Source: Chthonomonas sp035294505 (GTDB lineage Bacteria > Armatimonadota > Chthonomonadetes > Chthonomonadales > Chthonomonadaceae). Taken from it: a stretch of DNA of 64,000 bases. The stretch spans positions 1-64,000 of the forward strand of contig NZ_DATGKU010000094.1 of NCBI RefSeq assembly GCF_035294505.1, read 5' to 3'. This document shows, one piece after another, positions 51,911-60,405 of this stretch; position 1 is the first letter of the stretch; every line of letters begins with the position of its first letter. Made by a program: the position numbers and the translations under genes. The notes under the pieces were generated by a model. That model had not been told where the DNA came from and did no database searches. It saw nothing but the letters and a program-made list of their open reading frames with translations.

Positions 51911-52975
51911 CTAGTTTTTGGCCTCTGGGGTAGGAACGTCCTCATACTCTGCCTTAAGCGTCTGGTCAATAAGATTACGCCACCGTTTCAGATAGGCTCC
52001 TTGCCGTTTGGCCTCCGGGGAGGGATAGTGGTCGTAGACAACACGCATTTTCCCATTGGCCTCTGGAAAGAATGTCTCTCCATAAGACATTCTGTCTATG
52101 TAGAGAGTTGCTATTACTCCACGCAACAACCCCAATTTCTGAGGGTCTATCAGTTTCAAGTCCGGTACAGGCCCGTTCCAATGGTTGGCTTCGGCCTGGT
52201 GATAGATCGCCATCGCTTTCGGCCCTGCCGTCTCCTCTAACATCGCCTTAATCAGTTCCTGATCGCTTATGCGGGGAATGCCAGAGTGAGGGCTATCATC
52301 AACGTAGGCAATGCCATAAAAAGGATTATGCGAGTAGACCCATGCCTCTTTCAGCAACCACTCTATGCGTTTTTTAACCGGGTCTGCTATCCACGCTCTT
52401 CGAGCAGCCTCGTACTGCTCGTAACTGACATTCTGTGGTTCTGGCCGCATAATGTATTTGTACCACAGCAGCATTCCGAGTTTGAAGGCGGAGGTTGGGT
52501 CTTTTTTCGGGTCGAAATCGGTGGTTTCCAGCTTCTTTAGTTCGGCATCCCAGTATTTGGGGCTGCACTGCATGAGGCCTATCCAGGCATAGATCGAGTT
52601 GGGATGGGTTTGGAGGTAGCTTTGAAAGATTTTTGCGGCAGCATCGAAGGCGTGTTTCTCTTCGAGGATTTTGAAGGCTTTGCGCAAAGCCCTATCCTGC
52701 ATCATGGGATAGAGACGCACGCAACCAAGACAGGCCACATCATCAAATATCCCACCAAAAAATTTGCCTGGCAGGCCGATTTTATTGCCGTTGGGCAGTA
52801 TAATAGTGCCTGTCCAATCGGGCTTGTAGTGTTTGAGGAGTTCCGCTGTGCTGTTTGGTGTGTCGGTTTGGTGGAGTGTGGGCGCTTGGCCGCCCAACAG
52901 CCCCAGGGCGAGGAGCAGAGCTAGCACGATAAACAGCCCCCACTTTATCTGGCTTAGGTTTCCTCTTGCTTTCAT
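51911..52975 (-). CDS. Secreted or membrane-anchored protein of unknown function
   Basis: 354 residues. N-terminal hydrophobic segment about 12-30 (WGLFIVLALLLALGLLGGQA) acts as signal or anchor. A conserved-looking VACLGCVRLYP motif lies near 80. The middle is helical, TPR-like (FDAAAKIFQSYLQTHPNSIY), the end is rich in Lys/Asp/Pro. No family recognised. The ATG has AAGGAGAT. It is downstream of the secreted protein gene at 53044, separated by a strong hairpin, so the two may be co-transcribed. Confidence 0.65.
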   Translation of the reverse strand: MKARGNLSQIKWGLFIVLALLLALGLLGGQAPTLHQTDTPNSTAELLKHYKPDWTGTIILPNGNKIGLPGKFFGGIFDDVACLGCVRLYPMMQDRALRKAFKILEEKHAFDAAAKIFQSYLQTHPNSIYAWIGLMQCSPKYWDAELKKLETTDFDPKKDPTSAFKLGMLLWYKYIMRPEPQNVSYEQYEAARRAWIADPVKKRIEWLLKEAWVYSHNPFYGIAYVDDSPHSGIPRISDQELIKAMLEETAGPKAMAIYHQAEANHWNGPVPDLKLIDPQKLGLLRGVIATLYIDRMSYGETFFPEANGKMRVVYDHYPSPEAKRQGAYLKRWRNLIDQTLKAEYEDVPTPEAKN

Positions 52976-53001
52976 GGTTTATCTCCTTAAAATCGTGGAG
53001 G

Positions 53002-53028
53002 CCTCGGCAGGCCTAAGGCCTGCCGAGG
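53002..53028 (-). repeat. Perfect intercistronic palindrome
   Basis: CCTCGGCAGGCC (53002-53013) and GGCCTGCCGAGG (53017-53028) flank TAA, giving a 12-bp or longer stem between the two secreted-protein genes. No T-tract follows on the minus strand, so it is more likely a stabilising or attenuating mRNA hairpin than a full terminator. Confidence 0.65.
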
Positions 53029-53043
53029 TGGTAGAAACAAGAA

Positions 53044-54816
53044 TTATGGTTCAGTAATAGGCTGAATATGGATAGCCGGGGTGGGAGCAACGAGCGACTT
53101 AATCTCTCCTACCATATCCACTATTTGGGCGTACCAGGTTGCCTCTCCGGCATATCCATGCGCATCGTAGATGGGGCAGGTGCCACCCTCCTCATGCCAA
53201 ATCGGACCGACCCATATCTGGACATAGACTTGGGGATCGATGTTGACATCTATCGTCGCTCCTTGGGTGATGTCCTCCTCCTGGCTGAAATTGAGATTGA
53301 TGGCAGTTTGTAATGCCAGTTGCTCAAGCGGACCTAACTGAAAGTTGATCGAGCCGCCGTTTGTGACTTTTAATTCTGAAGAGAAGGTGAAACTCTGATG
53401 CTGTGTCTGTTTGGACTGCCGGTTGTCATATTGACCAGCACACTTCCAATCATGTTGAATATCATCAGGCTGCTCTTCAAGTGGTTTCCCAAGTATGATG
53501 TCCTGAGTGATCGGATGGCATACCGTCTTTTTGGGGTCTCGTATCCATTCGCTTCGATCTCCGTATTTGAAGTGGAAATTCACGTAGACGTTGCCGGTAG
53601 CGCTGGCCTGTTCGCCGTTGGAATCCGGCGTCGAATCCGTAAGGCGCACAAATGCATGAGTTGTTACCGTGCTCATCGAGTTGCTTTGAACGTCGTGCTC
53701 GAAATATTCAATGCCATTTTGCCCGATGGCATACTCACGGAAAAGTATAGGCTGTCCAGGTGGAAAGTCCCAGATGGTTTGCAAGTGATCCGGACTTACA
53801 TTGAATAAACCATCCTGATTATCGTTAAACATAGTTTCCATCCATTCATACGTGCTATTGGCACCCCAGCCGCCCACAGGCGACGCCGTGTAACTGATCC
53901 AAACAGAGTTTTCCTTTGTGAGGCTGGCAGGAAACGGTGTCCAGTCCGGCTTCACGGTGTTTTGAACCAGCTTGAAGCTGTTGGGGCAGGGGTCGCCATC
54001 GTTTTCGGGCCGATCGAGCACCCGAGTCGGCACGTTGTTAATAAGCTCACGATGATAGGTGGCCCCTAAGCTGGTGCTTACATACACCCCGCGTGTGTCC
54101 GGCTGAACCCTTACGTAGAAGTTCAAGAACCCACCACACCCCACAGGGGTTACGTTGGGAGACCAGGAGGCTTGAATCTGCCCCGAAAGCGGGATTTCGA
54201 ACTTGGCTATGCCCGAAGAACCGTCCAGATGCACCAGATGTTCTCCCTGCCGGTAGCCGCTGACGGCGGTATCGTTATCGTTTGTCACCAAATCGTCGCC
54301 CCATCCGTCGTTCACATCGCCTTGGCCATTTGGCCCTGCGCTATAATCCGCGTGACAATCCTCTAAAACCCATAGGTCTTTAGGGGCGTTCGGAAGTGGA
54401 AGCCCCGTCATAGGGTCTTCCCAAATAAACATTCCGTAGAGGATTCCTTTAGCCGAATATTGGGCGTTGAGATTAGGCCCTGTGCTGCCCGTGCTAAAGA
54501 AGTAGCTTCCGGAAGCCGAGAAGATATAGCCCATGCCAAGAGGGTCTATTCTATAGGGGAAGGAATAAGGCGGTGGCCAAGGGGCTTTATCCGTCACAGG
54601 GGTGGGATTGCTTGCCGGAATGATAGATGAGTCGATCTCACCTACGGGGAGATAGTAGGGGCCAACCCACGCTCCAAAAGGCGACCCAGGCGGGTACGGG
54701 CCAGGAGGTGGATATTGGGCTAGCGCATGAGGGGAGACGGTGAGGTAAACCAGGATGAACAAAGCTGCGATCACACCCTTAAACAAGGAGGGGACTACGG
54801 GGGGGCAGCATGACAC
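53044..54816 (-). CDS. Secreted protein of unknown function, 5' end probably frameshifted
   Basis: 590 residues if started at the GTG at 54816, giving a signal peptide (VIAALFILVYLTVSPHALA) and a Tyr/Pro-rich mature start (QYPPPGPYPPGSPF). The rest is beta-rich with no family recognised; it includes ENDGDPCPNSF and two cysteine-containing loops. The strong promoter (54920-54948) and ribosome site AAAGGAG serve an ATG at 54859 in another frame. Losing one C from a C7 run (54799-54805) would join that ATG to this frame. The GTG has no good ribosome site, so the true start is likely 54859. Confidence 0.7.
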   Translation of the reverse strand: MSCCPPVVPSLFKGVIAALFILVYLTVSPHALAQYPPPGPYPPGSPFGAWVGPYYLPVGEIDSSIIPASNPTPVTDKAPWPPPYSFPYRIDPLGMGYIFSASGSYFFSTGSTGPNLNAQYSAKGILYGMFIWEDPMTGLPLPNAPKDLWVLEDCHADYSAGPNGQGDVNDGWGDDLVTNDNDTAVSGYRQGEHLVHLDGSSGIAKFEIPLSGQIQASWSPNVTPVGCGGFLNFYVRVQPDTRGVYVSTSLGATYHRELINNVPTRVLDRPENDGDPCPNSFKLVQNTVKPDWTPFPASLTKENSVWISYTASPVGGWGANSTYEWMETMFNDNQDGLFNVSPDHLQTIWDFPPGQPILFREYAIGQNGIEYFEHDVQSNSMSTVTTHAFVRLTDSTPDSNGEQASATGNVYVNFHFKYGDRSEWIRDPKKTVCHPITQDIILGKPLEEQPDDIQHDWKCAGQYDNRQSKQTQHQSFTFSSELKVTNGGSINFQLGPLEQLALQTAINLNFSQEEDITQGATIDVNIDPQVYVQIWVGPIWHEEGGTCPIYDAHGYAGEATWYAQIVDMVGEIKSLVAPTPAIHIQPITEP

Positions 54817-54890
54817 CCTGCAACTGTGACTTCTTACCGTTTAGGCAATAGGCGTTCATGAGGATGTATCTCCTTTGTTTTACAGAATAG

Positions 54891-54913
54891 GTAGCTTCTA
54901 CCGTAGAAGCTAC
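54891..54913 (-). promoter_or_regulatory. 5' mRNA hairpin of the secreted-protein unit
   Basis: GTAGCTTCTA (54891-54900) and TAGAAGCTAC (54904-54913) form a perfect 10-bp stem with a 3-nt loop at the predicted 5' end of the transcript, a layout known to protect mRNAs from decay. Confidence 0.6.
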
Positions 54914-54919
54914 AAACCT

Positions 54920-54948
54920 ATTATAACATAGTGTCTTATTTGCGTCAA
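54920..54948 (-). promoter_or_regulatory. Promoter of the secreted-protein unit
   Basis: On the minus strand, TTGACG (54943-54948) and TATAAT (54920-54925) are 17 nt apart. Transcription would begin about 54913, at the edge of the hairpin. Confidence 0.75.
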
Positions 54949-55021
54949 CACTTTTTTTGCCTTCTTAAAGTTCGGCTTTTGAAAGAGGAAGGTGTAGCGA
55001 AGCAGAGTGTATGTAAAGCAT

Positions 55022-55696
55022 CTAAGAATCTGGAGCAAGCAGACGAAGGCGGTGGATACGACGAGCTTTAATGCCGGGTACCTGCTGACCGAGCGCCTCG
55101 ACCACCTCGTTGGGGCGCACGTTGCCCGTCTCCCCCATGCCCAGACGCATGATAAGAACAAACTGGTGGTTCTGAAAACTCTCCGGCTTAAGCTGAAGAG
55201 CATGAACGTAGGGCCTTATATCCACGGCGCGCGTCTTTCCCTCGCGCTCGCGTGCGATCGTTACCTGGGGTTGGGAGAGAAGATGGTCAATCGCTCGCTC
55301 TACCGCTTCGGCCGTTATCGGCTCAGAGACACTGCACACCACCTCATAATCGGCACGGTCTAGCTCGCCAAAAAGGTTGCGCTCCTGTTGCTCTTCCGAA
55401 ACGGGAAAGCATCGAATAATCCGAATGCCGGGCGGAAGAACGGCATTAAGCCGCTCTTGCACCTCTTGCGGCGGAATAAGCTCGGTTAGCTCCAAGGCTA
55501 CCCGCTCCTCGGCGCCGGTAACGCCCACGCCTAAGGCCGAGGCAAAAGAGAGCCGTTCCCGCGGGTTAAAACCACCGGAGAACGCAATGGGCAGGCCGGA
55601 ACGCCGAATAGCCCTCTCGAACGTGCGCAGGATGTCGAGATGGCCTAGCCAGCGAACAGGCTCTTCTTTCGTAAAGAAGAGAATATAGCGCGGCAT
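55022..55696 (-). CDS. Radical-SAM-linked protein (TIGR03936/DUF2344)
   Basis: 224 residues. N-terminus PRYILFFTKEEPVRWLGHLD then FERAIRRSGLPIAFSGGFNP are hallmarks of this family, which usually sits next to, or is fused to, a radical SAM protein and often precedes ribonuclease G or rplU. Neither partner lies beside it here. Role in RNA or ribosome modification is suggested for the family only. ATG with a weak ribosome site. Confidence 0.85.
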   Translation of the reverse strand: MPRYILFFTKEEPVRWLGHLDILRTFERAIRRSGLPIAFSGGFNPRERLSFASALGVGVTGAEERVALELTELIPPQEVQERLNAVLPPGIRIIRCFPVSEEQQERNLFGELDRADYEVVCSVSEPITAEAVERAIDHLLSQPQVTIAREREGKTRAVDIRPYVHALQLKPESFQNHQFVLIMRLGMGETGNVRPNEVVEALGQQVPGIKARRIHRLRLLAPDS

Positions 55697-55710
55697 AAAG
55701 CGGACTTATG

Positions 55711-55738
55711 AAAAAGAGCGGAGGCAAAACGCTTCCGC
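55711..55738 (-). terminator. Terminator after the small metal-binding protein gene
   Basis: On the minus strand, GCGGAAGC pairs with GCCTCCGC (one G-U) and is followed by TCTTTTTC. It lies 30 nt after the stop at 55768. Confidence 0.65.
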
Positions 55739-55767
55739 CCTTCGTTACGAGATGCGAGCGATTGGTG

Positions 55768-56094
55768 CTAGCTCTTCTTTGTTTTCGATTCGTGGTCTTT
55801 CTTGTAGGCGGCCTCCGCCTTGGCAAGCTGCTCCTTCGGGCTGAGCTTTGCAAATGCACCAGGGCAGCCGCCACAGCAGAAGTGAACCCGATAGTGGCCC
55901 ACAACCACCGGCTTGCCGGCCTGCATCTTCGGGTCTACCTTATCGCCCGTGATGGGGCAAGTCCACACATCCACAATGGCCGGCTTTTTGGGAGTGGGCT
56001 TTTTCGCCGGAGCCTTTTTGGCCGGCGGGGCTGCAACTGCCACGGAGACGCTAAGGGCAGCGAGCAGGGTTGAGAACAAGGCTGTCTTCTTCAT
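55768..56094 (-). CDS. Small secreted metal-binding-like protein
   Basis: 108 residues from the ATG at 56094, chosen because the product then starts with a signal peptide (KKTALFSTLLAALSVSVAVAA); GGAGGT lies upstream. A Lys/Pro/Ala-rich linker follows. The core has DVWTCPITGDKVD and HYRVHFCCGGCPGAF, a cysteine pattern like TRASH/YHS-type heavy-metal domains. Periplasmic or surface metal binding is inferred. Single gene between terminators. Confidence 0.75.
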   Translation of the reverse strand: MKKTALFSTLLAALSVSVAVAAPPAKKAPAKKPTPKKPAIVDVWTCPITGDKVDPKMQAGKPVVVGHYRVHFCCGGCPGAFAKLSPKEQLAKAEAAYKKDHESKTKKS

Positions 56095-56328
56095 AACGAA
56101 CTCTTGACCTCCTTTGCCGGTTTTGCCCATAGGGCAAAAACCAACATGATGGATTAAGGATTTAGAATCTTCTTTCGCTTGCAGACAGAGGCAAGCGAAA
56201 ATGCGTGCCACAACGATAGTTTACCGTAAAACCCTCTTGTAGCACAACCATTCAAATTACGGTTTGGCGGGTGCTTACGTTACAAGTTGACAATGCAGGG
56301 CTTTAGCCCGCCGCAATAGAGAGGTATC

Positions 56329-56359
56329 TGTAGGAGGTAGGCTTTGTGCCGACCCTACA
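56329..56359. repeat. REP-like palindrome, copy 3 (decayed), with a second palindrome beside it
   Basis: TGTAGG (56329-56334) and CCTACA (56354-56359) bracket an imperfect palindrome like those at 11863 and 23319. A separate short palindrome, GGGCT-TT-AGCCC, lies at 56298-56309. Confidence 0.45.
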
Positions 56360-56402
56360 AGCAGACCAGGTGAAGCGTCACCAGGCTCTACGGAGTGTAA
56401 GC

Positions 56403-56432
56403 TTGACAAGCGGACGCTCGAAACGTTATAAT
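56403..56432 (+). promoter_or_regulatory. Promoter of tRNA-Phe
   Basis: Consensus TTGACA (56403-56408) and TATAAT (56427-56432) with an 18-nt spacer; start expected about 56439, 13 nt before the tRNA. Confidence 0.8.
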
Positions 56433-56451
56433 ACAAACTTGGTAGAGGTAA

Positions 56452-56524
<73 letters not shown>

Positions 56525-56566
56525 CTTTCCTCCTTACCATCTGGATTTTTCGCTTTGTATGATTAA

Positions 56567-56600
56567 GGGTTCGACTCGAAACGAGTCGAACCCGTATTTC
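56567..56600 (+). terminator. Terminator after tRNA-Phe
   Basis: Perfect 12-bp stem GGGTTCGACTCG / CGAGTCGAACCC around AAA, then GTATTTCTT. Confidence 0.7.
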
Positions 56601-56682
56601 TTGCATGGTAATTTCCGCTGCTTTTGGGGAATAACTCTTCCAGAACCGCAGATTGTTGAATTGTATTGTAGGAGAGACCTCT

Positions 56683-58413
56683 ATGGCAAACCTCGCGATC
56701 GAGGTGCGATGCGCGCGTTTGGGAGAGCTTTTGGTTGAAACCGGCCTCATCAATACCCAACAGCTTCAAAAAGCCCTGCAGGTGCAGCAAGAGACCGGCA
56801 AGTTTCTCGGTGAAACCCTTGTTTCGCTTGGGTTCATCTCGCCAAACGATCTCGGCCCGTGTTTAAAAGCGATAACGGGCTTTCCGTTCATTCACCTCAG
56901 TGAGACCTATGTAGACCTGGGCGTTGCCCATGCCCTTTCGGATGCCGTGGCCAGACGCATGAAAGCGCTCCCTTTTCAGAAAAAGCAGGAGGGCATCTGT
57001 GTGGCACTGGCCGACCCTCTCGATGTTAGCGCTCTCGACGAGTTGCGGCGACGCTTTAATCAACGCATCATCCCCTACTTGGCACTCGAATCGGACCTCC
57101 TGGAGGCTATAGAGCGCGTCTATCGGCAACGCCCAAGGGCGGCCTCGGTACTGCAAGAGATGGATGGCCAGACGCCCGAGGCGGAGTTGAGCACAGACGA
57201 ACTGCTCGGAATGGCTGAGGATGCCCCCATTGTGCGCTTGGTGAACGGGCTTATTCAAGATGCCATTGCGGGAGGGGTAAGCGATATCCATATCGAGCCG
57301 CAGGAGACCACGGTACGGGTGCGGTTTCGTCAGGACGGATTGCTTTATGACCAGATGACCTTGCCACGAGGGCACTACGCGGCCGTGATCTCGCGCATTA
57401 AAATCTTAGCCCATATGAACATCGCGGAGAGGCGGCGCCCACAAGATGGTAGATTCGTGATGCACGGAGAGAACGGCGAAGTGTATGACCTACGCATCAG
57501 CACCATTCCTGTTATCTACGGCGAGAAGGTGGTGATGCGCCTGCTAAAAAAGACCGGTATCCTCACCAGCCCCGACAAACTGGGGCTTTTGCCGGAACAG
57601 CGAGCCATTTTCGATAAGATGACGCGCCAGGCCTACGGCATTCTTCTGGTCACCGGCCCCACCGGTTCAGGAAAGACCACGACACTCTACTCGATTCTCA
57701 ATCGCATTAACCAAACGGAGCGCAACATCAGCACCATCGAAGACCCGGTGGAGTACCATCTTAACGGCGTCAACCAGATGCAAGTGATGCCTCAAATCGG
57801 TATTACCTTTGCCAGTGGGCTGCGCGCTTTGATGCGCCAAGACCCCGATGTGATTATGGTGGGCGAGATACGGGATAAAGAGACAGCGGAGACGGCCATT
57901 CAGGCCGCTCTCACCGGCCATCTTGTGCTTTCAACCTTGCATACGAACGACGCACCCGGAGCCATTGTTCGGCTTCAGAACATGGGCATCGAGCCGTTTC
58001 TGATCAGTTCGGCGCTCATTGGCGTGATTGGGCAAAGGCTCGTGCGCACGGTTTGCCCGCATTGTCGAGAGCTGTTTCCCCCTCCGCCCGGCCTACTGGA
58101 TTCTTTGGGAATTCGTTTGCCCAGCGGCTTTCGACCGGTGCTGGCGCGGGGTGCAGGTTGCCCACGTTGTGGAGGGCGCGGCATGAGAGGACGCACGGCC
58201 CTGTTCGAGCTAATGCCCATGAGTGAGACGTTGCGCCAAATGGCTCTTCAGCAGAGGCCCGGTAGCGACCTGCAACGGCAGGCAAAACTCGAAGGCATGA
58301 TCACCATGCGGGAGGCCGGCTTACGGCGGGTTGTCGAGGGCATTACCACGCCGGACGAGCTAAGTCGCGTTCTGGCGGTAGAGCACGGAGAGGGAAACGA
58401 GAATGGATTTTAA
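56683..58413 (+). CDS. Type IV pilus / type II secretion assembly ATPase (PilB/GspE-like)
   Basis: 576 residues. Powers pilus or pseudopilus assembly from the cytoplasmic side. Layout: N-terminal MshEN/GspE-N domain (RLGELLVETGLINTQQLQKA), N2 domain (DIHIEPQETTVRVRFRQDG), Walker A GPTGSGKTTTLYSIL, Asp box, Walker B RQDPDVIMVGEIRD, His box TLHTNDAPGAIVRL and the four zinc cysteines (CPHC, CPRC). The ATG at 56683 has AGGAGAG. Other pilus genes are not in the window, so PilB versus GspE is open. Confidence 0.93.
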   Translation: MANLAIEVRCARLGELLVETGLINTQQLQKALQVQQETGKFLGETLVSLGFISPNDLGPCLKAITGFPFIHLSETYVDLGVAHALSDAVARRMKALPFQKKQEGICVALADPLDVSALDELRRRFNQRIIPYLALESDLLEAIERVYRQRPRAASVLQEMDGQTPEAELSTDELLGMAEDAPIVRLVNGLIQDAIAGGVSDIHIEPQETTVRVRFRQDGLLYDQMTLPRGHYAAVISRIKILAHMNIAERRRPQDGRFVMHGENGEVYDLRISTIPVIYGEKVVMRLLKKTGILTSPDKLGLLPEQRAIFDKMTRQAYGILLVTGPTGSGKTTTLYSILNRINQTERNISTIEDPVEYHLNGVNQMQVMPQIGITFASGLRALMRQDPDVIMVGEIRDKETAETAIQAALTGHLVLSTLHTNDAPGAIVRLQNMGIEPFLISSALIGVIGQRLVRTVCPHCRELFPPPPGLLDSLGIRLPSGFRPVLARGAGCPRCGGRGMRGRTALFELMPMSETLRQMALQQRPGSDLQRQAKLEGMITMREAGLRRVVEGITTPDELSRVLAVEHGEGNENGF

Positions 58414-59501
58414 GTGCTAGCAATATGTCGCAACTGCTCCCATCGTGCTAGAGGCACGGAGAGCGCGATCTTCACGATGACGGGATCGAATTGGGAGCCG
58501 CTGCATCGCTCTATCTCCTCAAGAGCGCTGGGGAGGGAACAGGCACTACGATAGGGCCGATTGCTCGTCATGGCATCGAGTGCATCGGCAATGGCAAAAA
58601 TTCGGGAGCCGAGAGGAATCGCCTCACCGCGTAGTCCGTGAGGGTAGCCGCTGCCATCCCAAGCTTCGTGGTGATGGAGAACGATGCGGGCGGCACCGCG
58701 CAGACTTTCGATACGCGCACACATGTTGTAGCCAATGATGGAGTGCGTCTGCATTCTCAGACGCTCCTCGGAGGTCAGCTTCGTCGGCTTCAGCAGAATC
58801 TGATCTGGAATGCCGATCTTTCCGATGTCGTGCAGCAAAGCTCCACGCTCGATGTGGTACATCTCCGCTTTCGGGACGGCCATTCTTTCTGCGATCTCGA
58901 TGGTATAGGCGGTAACGCGCAGAGAGTGCTCTTCTGTTTCGACGTCCCGCAATGCCAAAGCGGTGAGCATGGCATCAAGTACGGCTTCACCGGAGGCCTG
59001 TAACATCGTCCGATAGCGCTTGGTGCGGCGGCGGGCAAGCGCCTCTTGAGTGAGGTTGCGCTCGACGACCTCACCTAGCTCCTCGAGGGATTGCGATAAG
59101 AGGAACAGATCGTCCGCCCCGCTGCGGAGCGCTTGTTGGGCCAAGTGCAGATAGGCCGGTTCCATCAACAAAATAAAGGGAAGATGAGGCCACCGTTTTT
59201 TGCACTCGAGAATCAGTTCGTGTGATCGTGGTGGCGTTTCCTCTTTCCCTAGAAAGAGATCGAACGATTGGCCGGCCAGCAACTCAAACGCTCGGTGTGC
59301 TGTCGCCGCGCAGATCACCTGGTAGCCTTCGGCGGAGAGCTGCACGGCCAGAGCCTCGCGCAGTTGGTCGTTCGGCTCGAGAAGGAGAACGTTTACCTCA
59401 AGCCGATTGTGGGCCTCATCTATGCGTAAGGCGATGTCTTGATCGGCGGAAACATCGAAAGCCGGCGCTATAAGATACTGCTGAGCGTTCGAGCGGCGCA
59501 T
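58410..59501 (-). CDS. HD-GYP domain protein with degenerate receiver
   Basis: 363 residues. The C-terminal HD-GYP domain (about 175-345) keeps GALLHDIGKIGIPD, HSIIGYNM, HHHEAWDGSGYPHGLRGEAI and the following IADALDAMTSNRPYR, the full metal and GYP motif set of cyclic-di-GMP phosphodiesterases. The N-terminal receiver-like part (about 35-150) has lost the phospho-acceptor site (FDLFLGKEE where DxxLLD is expected) and the DD acid pocket (EPND). It follows the GGDEF-like gene by 11 nt, and its end overlaps the PilB-like gene end. Confidence 0.88.
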   Translation of the reverse strand: MRRSNAQQYLIAPAFDVSADQDIALRIDEAHNRLEVNVLLLEPNDQLREALAVQLSAEGYQVICAATAHRAFELLAGQSFDLFLGKEETPPRSHELILECKKRWPHLPFILLMEPAYLHLAQQALRSGADDLFLLSQSLEELGEVVERNLTQEALARRRTKRYRTMLQASGEAVLDAMLTALALRDVETEEHSLRVTAYTIEIAERMAVPKAEMYHIERGALLHDIGKIGIPDQILLKPTKLTSEERLRMQTHSIIGYNMCARIESLRGAARIVLHHHEAWDGSGYPHGLRGEAIPLGSRIFAIADALDAMTSNRPYRSACSLPSALEEIERCSGSQFDPVIVKIALSVPLARWEQLRHIAST

Positions 59502-59512
59502 GGTCTCGGCCT

Positions 59513-60166
59513 CTATTCGCTTTGGGAGTCCTCGTCGGAATGGCTTTCGTTCTCAATGATAGCGCGTAGTGTATCGGAATGACGCCAGAGTCGTCCTCCG
59601 CCCGAACGTCTTGCCTTCTGAAGGGCAGCACAAGCTCTGGCGGTGAGGCTATCGGCATCGGGTGCATCCAGAGAGATGGAGGCCACACCCACACTAAAAG
59701 AGAGCCAAGGGCGGTCTTCTGCACCGGCCTGAGAGGTCATAATCTTTCGCAAGCGTTCTCCGAGAGCGGTTGCCTCCTCTTCATTCATTAGCGGGCAGAC
59801 GAGTGCGAACACAGGTGTGTCGGTAATTGTTGGTAGGCTTAGGGTATAGACGAGGTCGTAGTCGCGCGTCTCCTGGCGAATGCAGCGAACAATGGCCTGC
59901 CCAATGAGGTTTTTGCCGGTTTCACCTAGAAACTCCATTGTTGGAGATGCATCCGGTGCGATGCAGACCAAAGAGAGCGGCTGATTTTTGCGCATCACCA
60001 TCTCGATCATCGCATGAAGATAGACGTAACCGGCTTGTGTCGTTACCGCACCTGTAGTTTGGTCGGCGGGCAATAAAATATCGAGACGTTTTGGCGATGG
60101 GGTTGCTTCGTTTCCTAAATGCGCTTCTGGTATGGCCGTATGCGGCTCCTCCCACTCAATTTCCAT
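59513..60166 (-). CDS. Degenerate GGDEF-like protein
   Basis: 217 residues from the ATG at 60166, which has GGAG upstream; an ATG at 60190 is also possible. Residues about 35-205 have the outline of a GGDEF fold: a remnant of DxLTG (ADQTTGAVTTQAG), and the ending PWLSFSVGVASISLDAP, then LTARACAALQKARRSGGGR. The GGEEF signature itself is replaced by TPVFALVCP-like residues, so diguanylate cyclase activity is unlikely. It may bind a nucleotide or a partner. Co-transcribed with the HD-GYP gene. Confidence 0.7.
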   Translation of the reverse strand: MEIEWEEPHTAIPEAHLGNEATPSPKRLDILLPADQTTGAVTTQAGYVYLHAMIEMVMRKNQPLSLVCIAPDASPTMEFLGETGKNLIGQAIVRCIRQETRDYDLVYTLSLPTITDTPVFALVCPLMNEEEATALGERLRKIMTSQAGAEDRPWLSFSVGVASISLDAPDADSLTARACAALQKARRSGGGRLWRHSDTLRAIIENESHSDEDSQSE

Positions 60167-60405
60167 CTTTCTGCGTGCTCCAATAAGCATTTTTTGAGTG
60201 CTCGCCTAGCTCCTTCTCCAAAGAACGAAAGTAGGGACATATAAGCAAGGAGCAATGGGTCGAACACTAGAGATTATCGGAGAAAGCGGCTGAATTCTTT
60301 CGAGGAGATGAGAAAAAACGGTAGGAGTATGGGGAGCGCAGAAAAACGGCGTGAAAATGGAGAAGGGCTGCGCCGAAGCAAGTCGCCATCCCTCAGAGAG
60401 GCCGT

